Shown: positions 24,576 through 34,180, numbered from the stretch's first letter. The stretch: 64,000 nucleotides of DNA from Stygiobacter sp043807765 (GCA_043807765.1 JAZDFQ010000059.1:124001-188000), one strand, 5' to 3'. Notes: generated from the sequence alone by a model not told the origin. Made by a program: numbers and translations.

Positions 24576-26552
24576 TTAAATATCCAAGTTTGCGTACTTA
24601 GCGTGCTTTTCAATGAATGCACGTCTTGGTTCTACCGCATCACCCATAAGTGTTTCGAAAATTTTATCTGCGGCGGCGGCGCTTTCAACATTAACTTGCA
24701 AAACAACTCTTGTTTCCGGATTCATTGTAGTTGACCACAACTGTTCGGGATTCATTTCTCCCAAACCTTTATAGCGGGAAATAACAATTCCCTTTATTTG
24801 GACTTCACCGTTTTCGGTTAATTCTGTTTCATCATTAACTTCAATAATTTTTTCTTCTTTTCCGGCTTTCATACGTTTCAAAATTTTATCTCTCTCTTCG
24901 GCATCGAATGCATAGTGTTCCTCTTTACCTTTTTTAATTCTGTATAAAGGCGGCTGAGCTATATACACCTTTCCGGCAGTAATCAAATCTTTCATGTGAC
25001 GGTATAAAAATGTTAACAACAATGTTCTAATATGGCTTCCGTCAACATCCGCATCCGTCATAAGAATAATTTTTCCGTAACGGGATTTTTCTTCATTAAA
25101 GTCTTCGCCTATGCCGGCGCCTATTGCAGAAATTAAAGCCTGTATTTCCTGGTTCTCAAGAATTTTATTGAGCTTGGCTTTTTCTACGTTTAAGATTTTT
25201 CCTTTGATAGGAAGAATCGCCTGAAATCTTCTATCGCGACCTTGCTTAGCGGAACCGCCCGCGGAATCTCCTTCTACTATGTAAATTTCGCAATGCTCAG
25301 GATCGTTGATTGAGCAATCTGCCAGTTTACCCGGAAGATGCATAGAATCGAGCGCGTTCTTTCTGCGGACTAGTTCACGTGCTTTACGAGCTGCTTCGCG
25401 TGCTTCTGCGGCACGCATACATTTTTCAAAAATCTTTTTTGCCGTCGGTGCATTTTCTTCTAAAAATTCCGAAAGTTTTTCACCTACAAGCATTTCAACT
25501 GCTGATTTAACTTCGCTGTTGCCGAGTTTGGTTTTTGTTTGTCCTTCAAACTGCGGCTCCATTACTTTAACAGAAATTACAGCGGTTAATCCTTCTTTAT
25601 AATCCTCACCCGTAAGATTGATTTTACTGTTCTCTTTTATCAATCCGTTTTTAGCAGCGTAATTGTTGAATGTTCTGGTAAGCGCAGTTCTAAAACCAAC
25701 TAAGTGAGTCCCGCCTTCTATCGTGTTAATGTTATTAACGTAAGTGTGAATGTTTTCGCTGTACGAATCTGAATACTCAAACGCAATTTCTACCGGAACA
25801 TTATCTTTTTCACCTTCGATATAAACGGGTTTATGAATTGGTGTACGGTTTTCATCCAGGTATTTAACAAAATCTATTAAGCCGCCTTTGAATTTGAAAA
25901 CTTCTTCTTGATCATCATTTTCATCTTTCAGTGTCATCGTTACTTCTTTGTTCAAGTAAGCAAGTTCGCGCAATCTTTCCGCTACGGTATCAAAGTGAAA
26001 TTTTATAGCCTTGAAAATTTCTTTATCCGGTTTGAATGTTGTTTTGGTTCCGGTATTCTCACTCTTGTATGTGCCTATTTGTTTTACTGGTACTTTGGGC
26101 ACGCCTTGTCTGTATTCTTGAAAATAAATTTTCCCATCGCGCTTAACCTCTACCTTGCACCATTCGGATAAGGCGTTTACTACAGAAATACCAACGCCGT
26201 GCAAACCGCCGGAAACTTTGTAAGAATCTTTATCAAACTTACCGCCGGCATGGAGAACCGTCATAACTATTTCGAGAGCGGAAACTTTTTCTATTGGGTG
26301 AATATCAACCGGAATGCCGCGTCCACGGTCTTCTACCGATACACTTTGGTCTTTGTGTATCGTAACCACAACCCGGTCGTTATAACCGGCAAGAGCTTCG
26401 TCTATCGAGTTATCTACAACTTCATTAATTAAGTGATGAAGGCCGCGTGAACCTATATCACCAATGTACATTGCCGGACGTTTACGTACTGCTTCGAGTC
26501 CTTTTAGTACGTTGATACTACTTGCTGTGTAATTACCGTTTTCTTTTGCCAT
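24576..26552 (-). CDS. gyrB: DNA gyrase subunit B
   Basis: The ATPase subunit of gyrase, 658 residues. The GHKL ATP site is seen in HHLINEVVDNSIDEA and GGLHGVGISVVNALS. The TOPRIM domain has EGDSAGGSAKQGRDRRFQ (about 427) and the metal aspartates in DADVDGSHIRTLLLTF. It ends with YKGLGEMNPEQLW and the short tail usual for GyrB without the E. coli insertion. It follows the DciA-like gene by 16 bases and belongs to the dnaN-recF-dciA-gyrB series beside the origin. GyrB is preferred over ParE because of this setting and the nearby gyrA. Confidence 0.97.
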   Translation of the reverse strand: MAKENGNYTASSINVLKGLEAVRKRPAMYIGDIGSRGLHHLINEVVDNSIDEALAGYNDRVVVTIHKDQSVSVEDRGRGIPVDIHPIEKVSALEIVMTVLHAGGKFDKDSYKVSGGLHGVGISVVNALSEWCKVEVKRDGKIYFQEYRQGVPKVPVKQIGTYKSENTGTKTTFKPDKEIFKAIKFHFDTVAERLRELAYLNKEVTMTLKDENDDQEEVFKFKGGLIDFVKYLDENRTPIHKPVYIEGEKDNVPVEIAFEYSDSYSENIHTYVNNINTIEGGTHLVGFRTALTRTFNNYAAKNGLIKENSKINLTGEDYKEGLTAVISVKVMEPQFEGQTKTKLGNSEVKSAVEMLVGEKLSEFLEENAPTAKKIFEKCMRAAEAREAARKARELVRRKNALDSMHLPGKLADCSINDPEHCEIYIVEGDSAGGSAKQGRDRRFQAILPIKGKILNVEKAKLNKILENQEIQALISAIGAGIGEDFNEEKSRYGKIILMTDADVDGSHIRTLLLTFLYRHMKDLITAGKVYIAQPPLYRIKKGKEEHYAFDAEERDKILKRMKAGKEEKIIEVNDETELTENGEVQIKGIVISRYKGLGEMNPEQLWSTTMNPETRVVLQVNVESAAAADKIFETLMGDAVEPRRAFIEKHAKYANLDI

Positions 26553-26568
26553 AAATCCTAGCCTTCTC

Positions 26569-26868
26569 CTACAAAAACTTTAATGATTTTATAACTACAT
26601 CGTTGAAATGCTTATTTATTTTTTCTATTAAAATTGTTTTTTGGAAGTTTAATTCGCTTTTCCAAACAGAGTTATCTACACGTAAATACAAAACTTGTTT
26701 TTCCAGTTTTACCGCTTTTGCTATTAACTTTAATTCCGGAAATATTTTTTCAAACTCTTCAACCACATTATAGTTTTGTAAACTCACCCGGAGTTTTTCA
26801 AACTCTTTTTCTTTATCAATAACATCGATAATAGTTCTAAAACTACTGGATGTACGCTGCGGTGCCAT
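26569..26868 (-). CDS. dciA: DUF721/DciA-like protein
   Basis: A 99-residue protein with the DUF721 pattern: a short N-terminal helix, then FPELKLIAKAVKLEKQVLYLRVDNSVWKSELNFQK, ending in a helix and strand. DciA loads the replicative helicase DnaB in bacteria lacking DnaC or DnaI, and DUF721 genes commonly lie between recF and gyrB as here. It overlaps the end of recF by 26 bases. The DciA assignment rests on family and context. It is short compared with DciA proteins that carry a long disordered C-terminal tail. Confidence 0.82.
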   Translation of the reverse strand: MAPQRTSSSFRTIIDVIDKEKEFEKLRVSLQNYNVVEEFEKIFPELKLIAKAVKLEKQVLYLRVDNSVWKSELNFQKTILIEKINKHFNDVVIKSLKFL

Positions 26869-27958
26869 TATCTACTTTTATCAAAACGTTGCCGTTGCTA
26901 AGATTTAATTCTTCTGTGCGAGTAAGATCTGTCATTGTTATAAACGTTTGTCCAATTGATGAAACATGCTCACTAATTCTTCCGGCGCGGTAGGAATCCA
27001 ACTCGCCAAAGACATCATCCATTAAAAAAATTGGTGTTCTTCCTATTTTGTCTTTTATGAAAAAGAACTGTCCGAACCGCAAGGCAATTTGAAAAGTTTT
27101 GTGCTGTCCTTGCGAGCCAAAGCGTTTCAACTCCAAATCGTTTATGTAAAAAACAAAGTCGTCTCTATGCGGTCCAACTAGATTTACCGCGCGTCTTAAT
27201 TCGTCATCGCGATACACCGCCAATTCATCTCTAAACTTTTCTGCTACTGTATCTTCGTCTATTCCCGGAACTGAATCATACTCAATTTTCGGGTATTCTT
27301 TATCTTCTACTATTTGGTTATATGCTTGGATCAAATATTCATTAAACTCATTTACAAAACGAATCCTGTGTTTTATAATTTCTGATCCGATACCTATTAA
27401 GGATTCAGTCCAAGCTTCCAGTTGGTTAAACAAACCTCTATCGCCGGTTTCTTTAATCCTCCAAAGTAAGGAAGAGCGCTGGCGCAAAATCTTATTGTAT
27501 TCTAAAAGTATTTCCAGATAAGTATGGCTCGCCTGGGAAATAACCGAATCCACAAATCTTCTTCTATCTGCCGGAGCGCCTAGCGTTATTGCATGATCTG
27601 CCTGAATCAGCGATACTACCGGAAATTTTCCTATTACTTCTGAAGAACTTGATACTAGTTTATCGTTTAAGAAAAAATTTTTCTTGTTCTTTTGCGAATC
27701 AAAAAAAACTCTTGTGTTGTTTATTGTTAAATCGGAAAATATTCCTCTCACATCAAAATTTTGTTCGCCAAACAAGACTACATCATTCTCGTTGGCGAGA
27801 TTTAAATTTTTTGTTGTACACAAGTAGTAAATAGCCTCTAAGATAGATGTTTTTCCCTGCCCGTTTCCGCCGATGATTAGATTGAGCTTATCGGAAAAAT
27901 TCAGCGATGTGTTTTTATGAAGCCTAAAATTTTGCAATTCAATTTGCTTAAGAACCAT
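26843..27958 (-). CDS. recF: DNA replication and repair protein RecF
   Basis: An SMC-like ATPase that helps load RecA at gaps in cooperation with RecO and RecR. Walker A is GGNGQGKTS (about 30-38). The signature region reads RFGSQGQHKTFQIALRFGQ, and Walker B with the D-loop is IFLMDDVFGELD. The length of 371 residues is normal. The start follows the dnaN stop with a single base between, so both are probably translated from one message. Confidence 0.96.
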   Translation of the reverse strand: MVLKQIELQNFRLHKNTSLNFSDKLNLIIGGNGQGKTSILEAIYYLCTTKNLNLANENDVVLFGEQNFDVRGIFSDLTINNTRVFFDSQKNKKNFFLNDKLVSSSSEVIGKFPVVSLIQADHAITLGAPADRRRFVDSVISQASHTYLEILLEYNKILRQRSSLLWRIKETGDRGLFNQLEAWTESLIGIGSEIIKHRIRFVNEFNEYLIQAYNQIVEDKEYPKIEYDSVPGIDEDTVAEKFRDELAVYRDDELRRAVNLVGPHRDDFVFYINDLELKRFGSQGQHKTFQIALRFGQFFFIKDKIGRTPIFLMDDVFGELDSYRAGRISEHVSSIGQTFITMTDLTRTEELNLSNGNVLIKVDNGTAAYIQ

Positions 27959-27959
27959 T

Positions 27960-29081
27960 TTAACTATTCAAACGCACCGGCATTAATAACATCAATATTT
28001 CTAAGCTTTCTTTTTTCTGCACCGGCTCTATAATTACTGCCTTAGTTGCCGAATGTAATCTAAAAGTAATTTCCTCTTCGCTTGATATATGGTTTAGAAC
28101 ATCGTTTACATACGCTGAGTTAAATCCTATTTCCAATGAGTCACCAGTATATTCACATGCTACTTTTTCTTCACCGCTTGCGCCTATATCTAAATCTTCT
28201 GCTGAAATTTCTACGGAAGTTTTTTCTATTGAGAATTTTACCCGGCGTGTGCTGGACGTGGAGAACAACATCATTCTCTTTATCGAGTCGTGCAATTCTT
28301 TTGTGTTAACCTTCATTAAGTATTCGTTTTCGAGTGGAATAACACTTGCATAATCTGGATACTTTTGAGCAATTAATCTTGTGATTAATTCAATGTCATT
28401 CAGCTTAAATGACATATATGATTTGGTCATGTATATTTTTACATCTTTTTCGTCTAAAATTTTTGTTAATACAGAAACGGCTCTTTCCGGAACTACATAT
28501 TGGTTGTTGCTTAACGGTTTAACGTTTTTGTTCAACAAGTTAACTAGTCTGTGTCCGTCCGTTGTTACAAAGCGTAAACCATCGTTAGTAAATTCGAACA
28601 GTGTTCCCATCATAGCCGGGCGCATTTCTTCTTTGCTCATTGCAAAAGAGCCGCGTTCGAACGCATGACGTAATTCTACACCATTTATCGTTACTTCGTT
28701 AATATCTTTATCTGCGCTTAAGGAAGGAATTTCAGGATACTCATCAGCATCTAAATAGCTGATTATGTATTTACCGGCATCTGTAACCAAGTTGATTTTT
28801 TTATTGGCCATCATTTTGAAATGAATTGTAGTGTCCTTCAAAGAACGAACAATATCGTAAAGCAAACGTGCCGGTACAACCATTTTAACATTTTCATCGG
28901 TAACGATATTCAATGCCGACTTCAGAGAAATTTCCAAATCAGTAGCATAAATCGTTAATTGGCCATCCTTAACTTCGAAAAGAAAGTTTTCAAGAATTGG
29001 CATGGGTGTTCTGGTTGGTACAGCCGGAATGATTTTTCCGAGTAGCTTTTCCAGTTCTTTGCTGTTTACTTTGAATTCCAT
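27960..29081 (-). CDS. dnaN: DNA polymerase III beta sliding clamp
   Basis: The processivity clamp that encircles DNA, made of three similar domains; MEFKVNSKELEKLLGKIIPAVPTRTPMPILENFL is the typical N-terminus and ALRFVTTDGHRLV-like text (LRFVTTDGHRLVNL) lies in domain 2. The C-terminus ends MLLMPVRLNS, matching the usual MPMRL. I chose the ATG at 29081, because GGAGA stands 6 bases before it; a TTG four codons upstream would swallow that ribosome binding site. It is separated from dnaA by the origin region. Confidence 0.97.
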   Translation of the reverse strand: MEFKVNSKELEKLLGKIIPAVPTRTPMPILENFLFEVKDGQLTIYATDLEISLKSALNIVTDENVKMVVPARLLYDIVRSLKDTTIHFKMMANKKINLVTDAGKYIISYLDADEYPEIPSLSADKDINEVTINGVELRHAFERGSFAMSKEEMRPAMMGTLFEFTNDGLRFVTTDGHRLVNLLNKNVKPLSNNQYVVPERAVSVLTKILDEKDVKIYMTKSYMSFKLNDIELITRLIAQKYPDYASVIPLENEYLMKVNTKELHDSIKRMMLFSTSSTRRVKFSIEKTSVEISAEDLDIGASGEEKVACEYTGDSLEIGFNSAYVNDVLNHISSEEEITFRLHSATKAVIIEPVQKKESLEILMLLMPVRLNS

Positions 29082-29390
29082 ATTTATCTCCAATAGGCAT
29101 CAAAAAATATCAAAAATCGGATAGAACTTCAATTTTACCCACATTCTTGTTCACTTCATTATTATTAATTAATGTATATGGTATATATATGTAATAATAA
29201 TAAAGATGTGGATATGTGGAGAACCCTTTTTTGTTTGTTATTTAGTTTGAATACGAAGAAAAAACCTTATAGTTATTTGTTGTGAATATGTGGACAACTT
29301 ACGGTTATTAAGGTGTTAACAAATAAACCAAGATTACAAACATTTATTTAACAACCGATCAACACTTTTTCCACATCGATTGTTGATAAG
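29082..29390. other. Probable chromosomal replication origin (oriC) between dnaA and dnaN
   Basis: The 309-base gap holds many near-matches to the DnaA box TTATCCACA: 29135-29143 (TTACCCACA), 29207-29215 (TGTGGATAT), 29215-29223 (TGTGGAGAA), 29281-29289 (TGTGAATAT), 29289-29297 (TGTGGACAA), 29367-29375 (TTTTCCACA) and 29381-29389 (TGTTGATAA). Most differ by one base from the consensus or its complement. Bases 29158-29204 are almost pure A/T (TATATGGTATATATATG), a candidate unwinding element. Position between dnaA and dnaN is a common oriC site. None of the boxes is perfect; the only perfect box overlaps the dnaA start. Confidence 0.85.
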
Positions 29391-30797
29391 TTAAGCTACA
29401 GATAATTCAATCTTTCCCTTGATAGAGTCCAGCATTTCTCTCATTTTGAAATCGGTTTTAGCAGCTTCTTCAACGGATGTTTGCGCATGAATTACAGTAG
29501 AATGATCTCTGCCGCCAAAATGCAACCCAATTGTTTTAAGGGACGATTTAGTTAACTGTTTTGCCAAATACATCGCTATCTGTCTTGCCAACACTACTTC
29601 TTTTCTTCTATTCTTTTCTCTGAGTTTATTTTCTTCCAGTTCAAAAAATTCGCAAACTATCTTTGTAATTAGCTCGATAGAAATGTTTACTTGTTTATTT
29701 GTAGAGACCTCGCGTACTGTTTTCTTTACCAGCTCAAAATCAATATCGCGTGAGGTTAGAGAAGCATTTGCCAGAAGCTTAACTAAACATCCCTCCAACT
29801 CTCTAATATTGGAAGTAATGTTGTGTGCAATATACTCAACAATCTCTCGCGAAAGGTTTATTCCGTAAGATTCACTTTTATTCTTTAGAATAGCAGTTCT
29901 TGTTTCTAAATCGGGCGGCTGAATATCCGTTTGCAATCCCCAGAGAAATCTAGAAACAAGACGGTCGCTCAATCCTTTCAAATCTTTGGGAGGTCTATCG
30001 CTAGAAAGAATTATTTGTTTTCCACTTTGATGCAAAGTATTAAATATGTGGAAAAACAAATCTTGCGTTTTCTCTTTACCTACAAGAAATTGAATATCAT
30101 CGATAATCAACGCATCCATGCTTTTGTAAAAGTTGGAAAAAGTATTTACAGTATTGGATTGAATTGCTTCAACGAACTCAACGGTAAAAGCATCGGAGGA
30201 AATGTAAATTACACGTTTATGAGGAGCGCGCTCTAATACTTTGTTGCCGATAGCATGGATCAAATGAGTTTTGCCTAAACCAACACCGCCGTAAATAAAT
30301 AGAGGATTAAAAGAAGTGTTTCCGGGACTATCACCAACCGCAAATGCTGCCGCCCGTGCAAGTTGATTTCCTTCTCCCTTAATAAAATTATCGAAAGTAT
30401 ATTTTGTAATTAGGCAAGATTCAAAATCTTTTTCCGGCTCCGGTACTGAAACTAAAACCGGTCTTCTATCCGAGGTGATTTTTTTTTCCGGCTCTCGTTC
30501 ATGTTCTTTTTCTTCAAGAATAACATAAAGTAGTTTTCCCTCCTCCCCCATGACTTGGGCAACTGTGTTTCTGATGAGTGTATTGTAATGTTGTTCAATC
30601 CACTCAATAAAAAAATTATTAGGCACAAATACTTTTAAAGTGTTACCAGAGAAGTCCGATGGCTTGATTGGAAGAAACCAGGTGTTATAAGTTATAAAAG
30701 GAACATTCTCTTTAATTAAACTAAGACACTCTTTCCAAACATCTTTTGCATCTTTTTTAACACGTAAACTTTCAATAGGGTTTAGCATATTATCCAC
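29391..30797 (-). CDS. dnaA: Chromosomal replication initiator DnaA
   Basis: Domain I (about 18-90) mediates self-association and helicase contacts. The AAA+ domain has Walker A GGVGLGKTHL (about 170) and Walker B ALIIDDIQF, with SSDRPPKDL and the arginine-finger region SRFLWGL. Domain IV ends with the DNA-binding signature FGGRDHSTVIHA. At 468 residues it is full length. The start is uncertain: GTG at 30797 (used here) gives MDNMLNPIES, and ATG at 30788 is three codons later. A perfect DnaA box covers the GTG, suggesting autoregulation. No clear Shine-Dalgarno sequence is seen. Confidence 0.96.
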   Translation of the reverse strand: MDNMLNPIESLRVKKDAKDVWKECLSLIKENVPFITYNTWFLPIKPSDFSGNTLKVFVPNNFFIEWIEQHYNTLIRNTVAQVMGEEGKLLYVILEEKEHEREPEKKITSDRRPVLVSVPEPEKDFESCLITKYTFDNFIKGEGNQLARAAAFAVGDSPGNTSFNPLFIYGGVGLGKTHLIHAIGNKVLERAPHKRVIYISSDAFTVEFVEAIQSNTVNTFSNFYKSMDALIIDDIQFLVGKEKTQDLFFHIFNTLHQSGKQIILSSDRPPKDLKGLSDRLVSRFLWGLQTDIQPPDLETRTAILKNKSESYGINLSREIVEYIAHNITSNIRELEGCLVKLLANASLTSRDIDFELVKKTVREVSTNKQVNISIELITKIVCEFFELEENKLREKNRRKEVVLARQIAMYLAKQLTKSSLKTIGLHFGGRDHSTVIHAQTSVEEAAKTDFKMREMLDSIKGKIELSVA

Positions 30798-30798
30798 A
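30790..30798 (+). promoter_or_regulatory. Perfect DnaA box overlapping the dnaA start
   Basis: TTATCCACA matches the consensus exactly and covers the first codons of dnaA. Bound DnaA here could block its own expression. Confidence 0.75.
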
Positions 30799-31212
30799 TT
30801 ATAGAAACCGGAAAACCCGGTAAATCTTAAGAAGTTATTGAATAGAACGACTTATAAACAGCGACAATCAACAAATTATTAACATTAATTTTTCAACGTA
30901 ACGCCTTATAAAAAAAAAACTCTTACAGACGAGAATACATAAAAGCGAACAAAACAATGATTAAAAGAACATGAACCAATAGACCTATTTTGCTTGTGAA
31001 ACGTTCCACAAAGAAAAGTTATCAACAACTTGTAAACACCACAAACCTTCCTTTTGAAGGGCGAGCAAAATAAATTCTGTAGTTGATTCAAGCAAATTAT
31101 TTTTTCTACTCTTAATAAATATTTTTATTTTTTTTCTGTGAACGTGATACACATCTGAAGTAAATTTGTGAGAGCAAAAACTAGTTAAGCAATAAATACA
31201 TTTGGAAAGAAT
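30798..31212. other. Divergent intergenic region between dnaA and asparaginase
   Basis: An AT-rich region of 415 bases without a credible gene. It contains a small hairpin next to dnaA (ACCGG with CCGGT near 30807-30821), an A9 run near 30910, a DnaA-like box TTATCAACA at 31019-31027 and a weaker GTTCCACA at 31003-31010. The promoters of both flanking genes must lie here, and part of the origin might too. Open frames of about 60 and 104 codons across it look like chance. Confidence 0.55.
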
Positions 31213-32187
31213 ATGAAAAGCATTTTGATTGTTTTTACCGGCGGAACCTTCTCCATGAAGATAGACAAAAAGACAAAAGCAGCCGTTCCATTTTTTCAAG
31301 GTGATGAATTAATAAGCATGATGCCGGAAGCGAAAGGTTTAGCTAATCTTTCTATTTATGAATTTGGAAATTATCCCGGTCCGCATATTACACCTCTACG
31401 CATGTTGCAATTATCAGAAAAAATAAATTCTTTCTTAGAGCAAAATATTTATGATGGAATAATTGTAACTCACGGAACAGATACGCTTGAAGAAACAGCT
31501 TACTTTCTGGATTTAACTCTCGAAACAAAAATTCCTATAGTGGTGATCGGTGCAATGAAAACCAGCTCTGAACCGGATTGGGACGCACCAAAAAATTTAG
31601 TGGATGCGATTCATATAATTAATAATCCTAACAGTAAAGGCTTTGGTGTTTTAGTTTGCTTGAATGGAGAAATAAACGCAGCCAGCGAAGTAACAAAAAC
31701 ACATACGGAAGATGTAGAAACATTTCACAGTTTGGATTTCGGTTCACTCGGTTTTGTAGAGAAAGGAAAAGTTTGGTTTAATAGGATGCCGCGAAAACTT
31801 GAAACTCTGAAAGCGAACACAATTAATCCCAATGTAGATTTAATAAAAGTTTATGCGGGGATGAATGAAAAGTTTTTCCGCTTCTCTGCAGATAGCGGTG
31901 TAGAAGGTATAGTTGTTGAAGCTATGGGTGTTGGCAATGTTCCGCCGGAAGCTTTTGAAGGAATTAAATACGCAGTGGAAAAAGGAATTCCGGTGGTATT
32001 GGTTTCCCGTTGCCCCGCGGGGGAAACCCTTGATATATATGGCTATCCCGGTGCAGGTAAATGGCTTAAGCAAATGGGTGTAATTTTTGCAGATTATCTA
32101 AACGGACAGAAAGCGAGAATTAAGCTTATGATCTGTTTGGGAATTACAAAGGATAAAGAAGAATTAAGAAAAATGTTTGAACGATGA
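31213..32187 (+). CDS. ansA: L-asparaginase, cytoplasmic type
   Basis: A 324-residue amidohydrolase of the bacterial asparaginase family. The first catalytic threonine lies in FTGGTFSM (T12), and the second in VTHGTDTLEET (about 84-94), with the lysine of the triad expected in VIGAMKTSSEPDWD. No signal peptide is present, which favours the cytosolic AnsA type that hydrolyses asparagine to aspartate and ammonia. GGAAAG precedes the ATG. It shares an ATGA overlap with the next gene. A glutaminase or related amidase specificity is possible. Confidence 0.9.
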   Translation: MKSILIVFTGGTFSMKIDKKTKAAVPFFQGDELISMMPEAKGLANLSIYEFGNYPGPHITPLRMLQLSEKINSFLEQNIYDGIIVTHGTDTLEETAYFLDLTLETKIPIVVIGAMKTSSEPDWDAPKNLVDAIHIINNPNSKGFGVLVCLNGEINAASEVTKTHTEDVETFHSLDFGSLGFVEKGKVWFNRMPRKLETLKANTINPNVDLIKVYAGMNEKFFRFSADSGVEGIVVEAMGVGNVPPEAFEGIKYAVEKGIPVVLVSRCPAGETLDIYGYPGAGKWLKQMGVIFADYLNGQKARIKLMICLGITKDKEELRKMFER

Positions 32188-32732
32188 AAAACCTATACGT
32201 ACCAAAAGAAAATACATTTCTCTCAAAATTTTTTCCATGGATTGGCTCTGTAGTTCTATTGCCGGTTATGATCTACTTTACCTTAAACATCGGAAACTTT
32301 CTCTTTATAGATTATATCAACTTGCTGATTCACGAAGGCGGGCACGGAGTATTTAAAGTCTTTGGCGGATTTATTTATACTCTTGGCGGAACGCTGATGC
32401 AGATTATAATTCCCACAATGTTTATTGTTTACTACTTTGTGAAGAAAACAAAATTTGGTGCACAAGCGTTTTTGGTTTGGCTTGGACAGAATCTATTTAA
32501 CATTAGCGTTTATGCCGCAGATGCACGCGCGCATAAACTTCCGCTTCTTGGCGGAAACAAAGTTTACCACGACTGGACTTACATACTTAACAAACTCGGC
32601 TTGATAGAATACGATCAGATAGTAGGAAACGTTTTTGTGTTTCTTGGATTAGCGGCTTTTGTTGTTGCGTTGATTGTGCCGTTAATAATTAAGAACGAAG
32701 AGAAACAGATAGACTTGAATCTGAATCTTTAA
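32184..32732 (+). CDS. Integral membrane protein with HEGGH zinc-protease-like motif
   Basis: A 182-residue protein with about four membrane segments (21-42, 60-82, 88-110, 148-172). The motif LLIHEGGHGVF (H50, E51, H54) at the end of the first hydrophobic stretch is the HExxH zinc site seen in M50 (site-2) proteases. A possible third ligand lies in VYAADARAHKLPLLGG. It is translated through a 4-base overlap with asparaginase, but no functional link is clear. It may be a reduced M50-like peptidase or a related membrane protein without proteolytic activity. Confidence 0.7.
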   Translation: MKNLYVPKENTFLSKFFPWIGSVVLLPVMIYFTLNIGNFLFIDYINLLIHEGGHGVFKVFGGFIYTLGGTLMQIIIPTMFIVYYFVKKTKFGAQAFLVWLGQNLFNISVYAADARAHKLPLLGGNKVYHDWTYILNKLGLIEYDQIVGNVFVFLGLAAFVVALIVPLIIKNEEKQIDLNLNL

Positions 32733-34027
32733 AACTCGTTTAATAACTCGGCACTTTTGTAATAATGCTTCAAAATCTCTTCGAAGCTTTTTCCATTTCT
32801 TGCCATTGTAATAGCACCGGATTGACACATACCAACACCGTGTCCCCAGCCCGCGCCGTAAAAAACAAAACCTGTATCTGTTTTATCCACAACAAAACAA
32901 GCGCTTCTTAGCGGCGGACTAATCATCTGCCGGATTTTTAACTCGCCTTTTATTACAACGCTCTCTTTTTCAAAAACAAATTGTGCTAAATAGGCTCTTC
33001 CCGATTCACCGCGCTTTGGAATTTTTATATCAATTAAATTCCCCAAGTCTTTTCCTTTTGAAGCCATCTTACTAATAGCTTCGGTTGTCAACTCAACTTT
33101 CCATCTAAAATTATTTTGGCTCCAGGTTGGCAGATCGCTATTAATATTTGGGTTACAATAAGATTTAGGATTAGAAAAAAGCCACTCTCGTAAATCGTCT
33201 TCGTTGCTTAAATCTATAGAATCCGAATCTTCCGAATCAAAATTGGAAACGCTGTAAGACTCAACACCAGGACGATCACCCCAAACATTTTTAATTAGTT
33301 CGGAGTGTCCGCCACAGTTAGAAGCATAATAAGCGTTTATTGGTTTGCCATTCTCACTCAAAATTAAACTCTTTGTTTCCACAACAGCGCGGTCGGAAAT
33401 CACTGTTCGCTTTTTATTTCCGCTAAAGACCTGGCATTCAACATCGGATGTTAAATCGTAATGTTCTCCTCCGTACAATTTTGAGTTAAGCGCCATTACA
33501 GCCTCGGACCGCGCAGCCACAGCTTGTGCTTTCATTGCTTCAAGGGGAGAATCGTTTCCTATTTCGTACGGAACTACTCCTTGCAGATACTGCTCAAGAG
33601 GCAAATGAATTACTACTTCGAACATATTTTTGCCGGTAACGTAAAAGTGAATTTCTCCCTCGTAAATTCTGTCCTCTTTATTTTCCCACCACCACCCAAC
33701 GCCGTAAGGAACATTTTTGATCTTTAGCGTACTTTTTTCTTCCAAACTTTGCAGCACGCAAGATTTAAGTCCGTCTGTAATTGAACCGTCTGTTTTTACA
33801 ATTTTTATTTTGCCATCATCTACGACAAGAACAATTTCTTCTCCGTTCTCAAAGTGTATCTTGAAATTATCCTCTCCGGTTAAGTTCCAGCCGTTATCAA
33901 ACTTAATTCTCAAAGTATCAACAGAGTTTATAATTCTTACGCGAACAATAGGCTCACTTTGAAATAGTGATTGTGAAAAAAGAAAATGGAGTGGTAGAAA
34001 AACTAAAACCAGTAAGAGCTTTTTCAT
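32729..34027 (-). CDS. SpoIID/LytB-domain protein
   Basis: Signal peptide MKKLLLVLVFLPLHFLFSQ, a beta-rich N-terminal region, then a SpoIID domain: LEQYLQGVVPYEIGNDSPLEAMKAQAVAARSEAV, DVECQVFSG, SENGKPINAYYASNCGGHSE and GWGHGVGMCQSGA near the end. SpoIID proteins cleave peptidoglycan glycan strands after peptide removal; related LytB proteins enhance amidases. Outside spore formers the homologues act on cell-wall remodelling in the periplasm, probably here also. It is convergent with the upstream-listed membrane gene with a 4-base overlap of the ends. Confidence 0.9.
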   Translation of the reverse strand: MKKLLLVLVFLPLHFLFSQSLFQSEPIVRVRIINSVDTLRIKFDNGWNLTGEDNFKIHFENGEEIVLVVDDGKIKIVKTDGSITDGLKSCVLQSLEEKSTLKIKNVPYGVGWWWENKEDRIYEGEIHFYVTGKNMFEVVIHLPLEQYLQGVVPYEIGNDSPLEAMKAQAVAARSEAVMALNSKLYGGEHYDLTSDVECQVFSGNKKRTVISDRAVVETKSLILSENGKPINAYYASNCGGHSELIKNVWGDRPGVESYSVSNFDSEDSDSIDLSNEDDLREWLFSNPKSYCNPNINSDLPTWSQNNFRWKVELTTEAISKMASKGKDLGNLIDIKIPKRGESGRAYLAQFVFEKESVVIKGELKIRQMISPPLRSACFVVDKTDTGFVFYGAGWGHGVGMCQSGAITMARNGKSFEEILKHYYKSAELLNEF

Positions 34028-34076
34028 AACAGTGCCAAAATCAATTATTTCATTGTTGATTAAGAAGAATTATAAA

Positions 34077-34103
34077 GGTCATTTCGAGCGAAGTCGAGAA
34101 AAG
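34077..34103. repeat. Dispersed repeat GTCATTTCGAGCGAAGTCGA
   Basis: This wording followed by GAAAAG is a familiar dispersed element in Bacteroidota-group genomes. It can pair as TTTC/GAAA and TCGA-type arms. It lies between the SpoIID-like gene and the mscL stop; no second copy was seen in the window. Confidence 0.55.
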
Positions 34104-34180
34104 ATAAAACACGTTTTATTCGCATCCCTCAATTACGCCCGCTATGACATTAAGGTAATTTATGAAACGACCTCAGCGGC

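Noticed and set aside
32005..32035. GC-rich hairpin (GGTTTCCC facing GGGAAACC) in the asparaginase gene
   Set aside because: It codes for VSRCPAGET, which fits the family at this place, and no second copy was seen; probably a chance palindrome.
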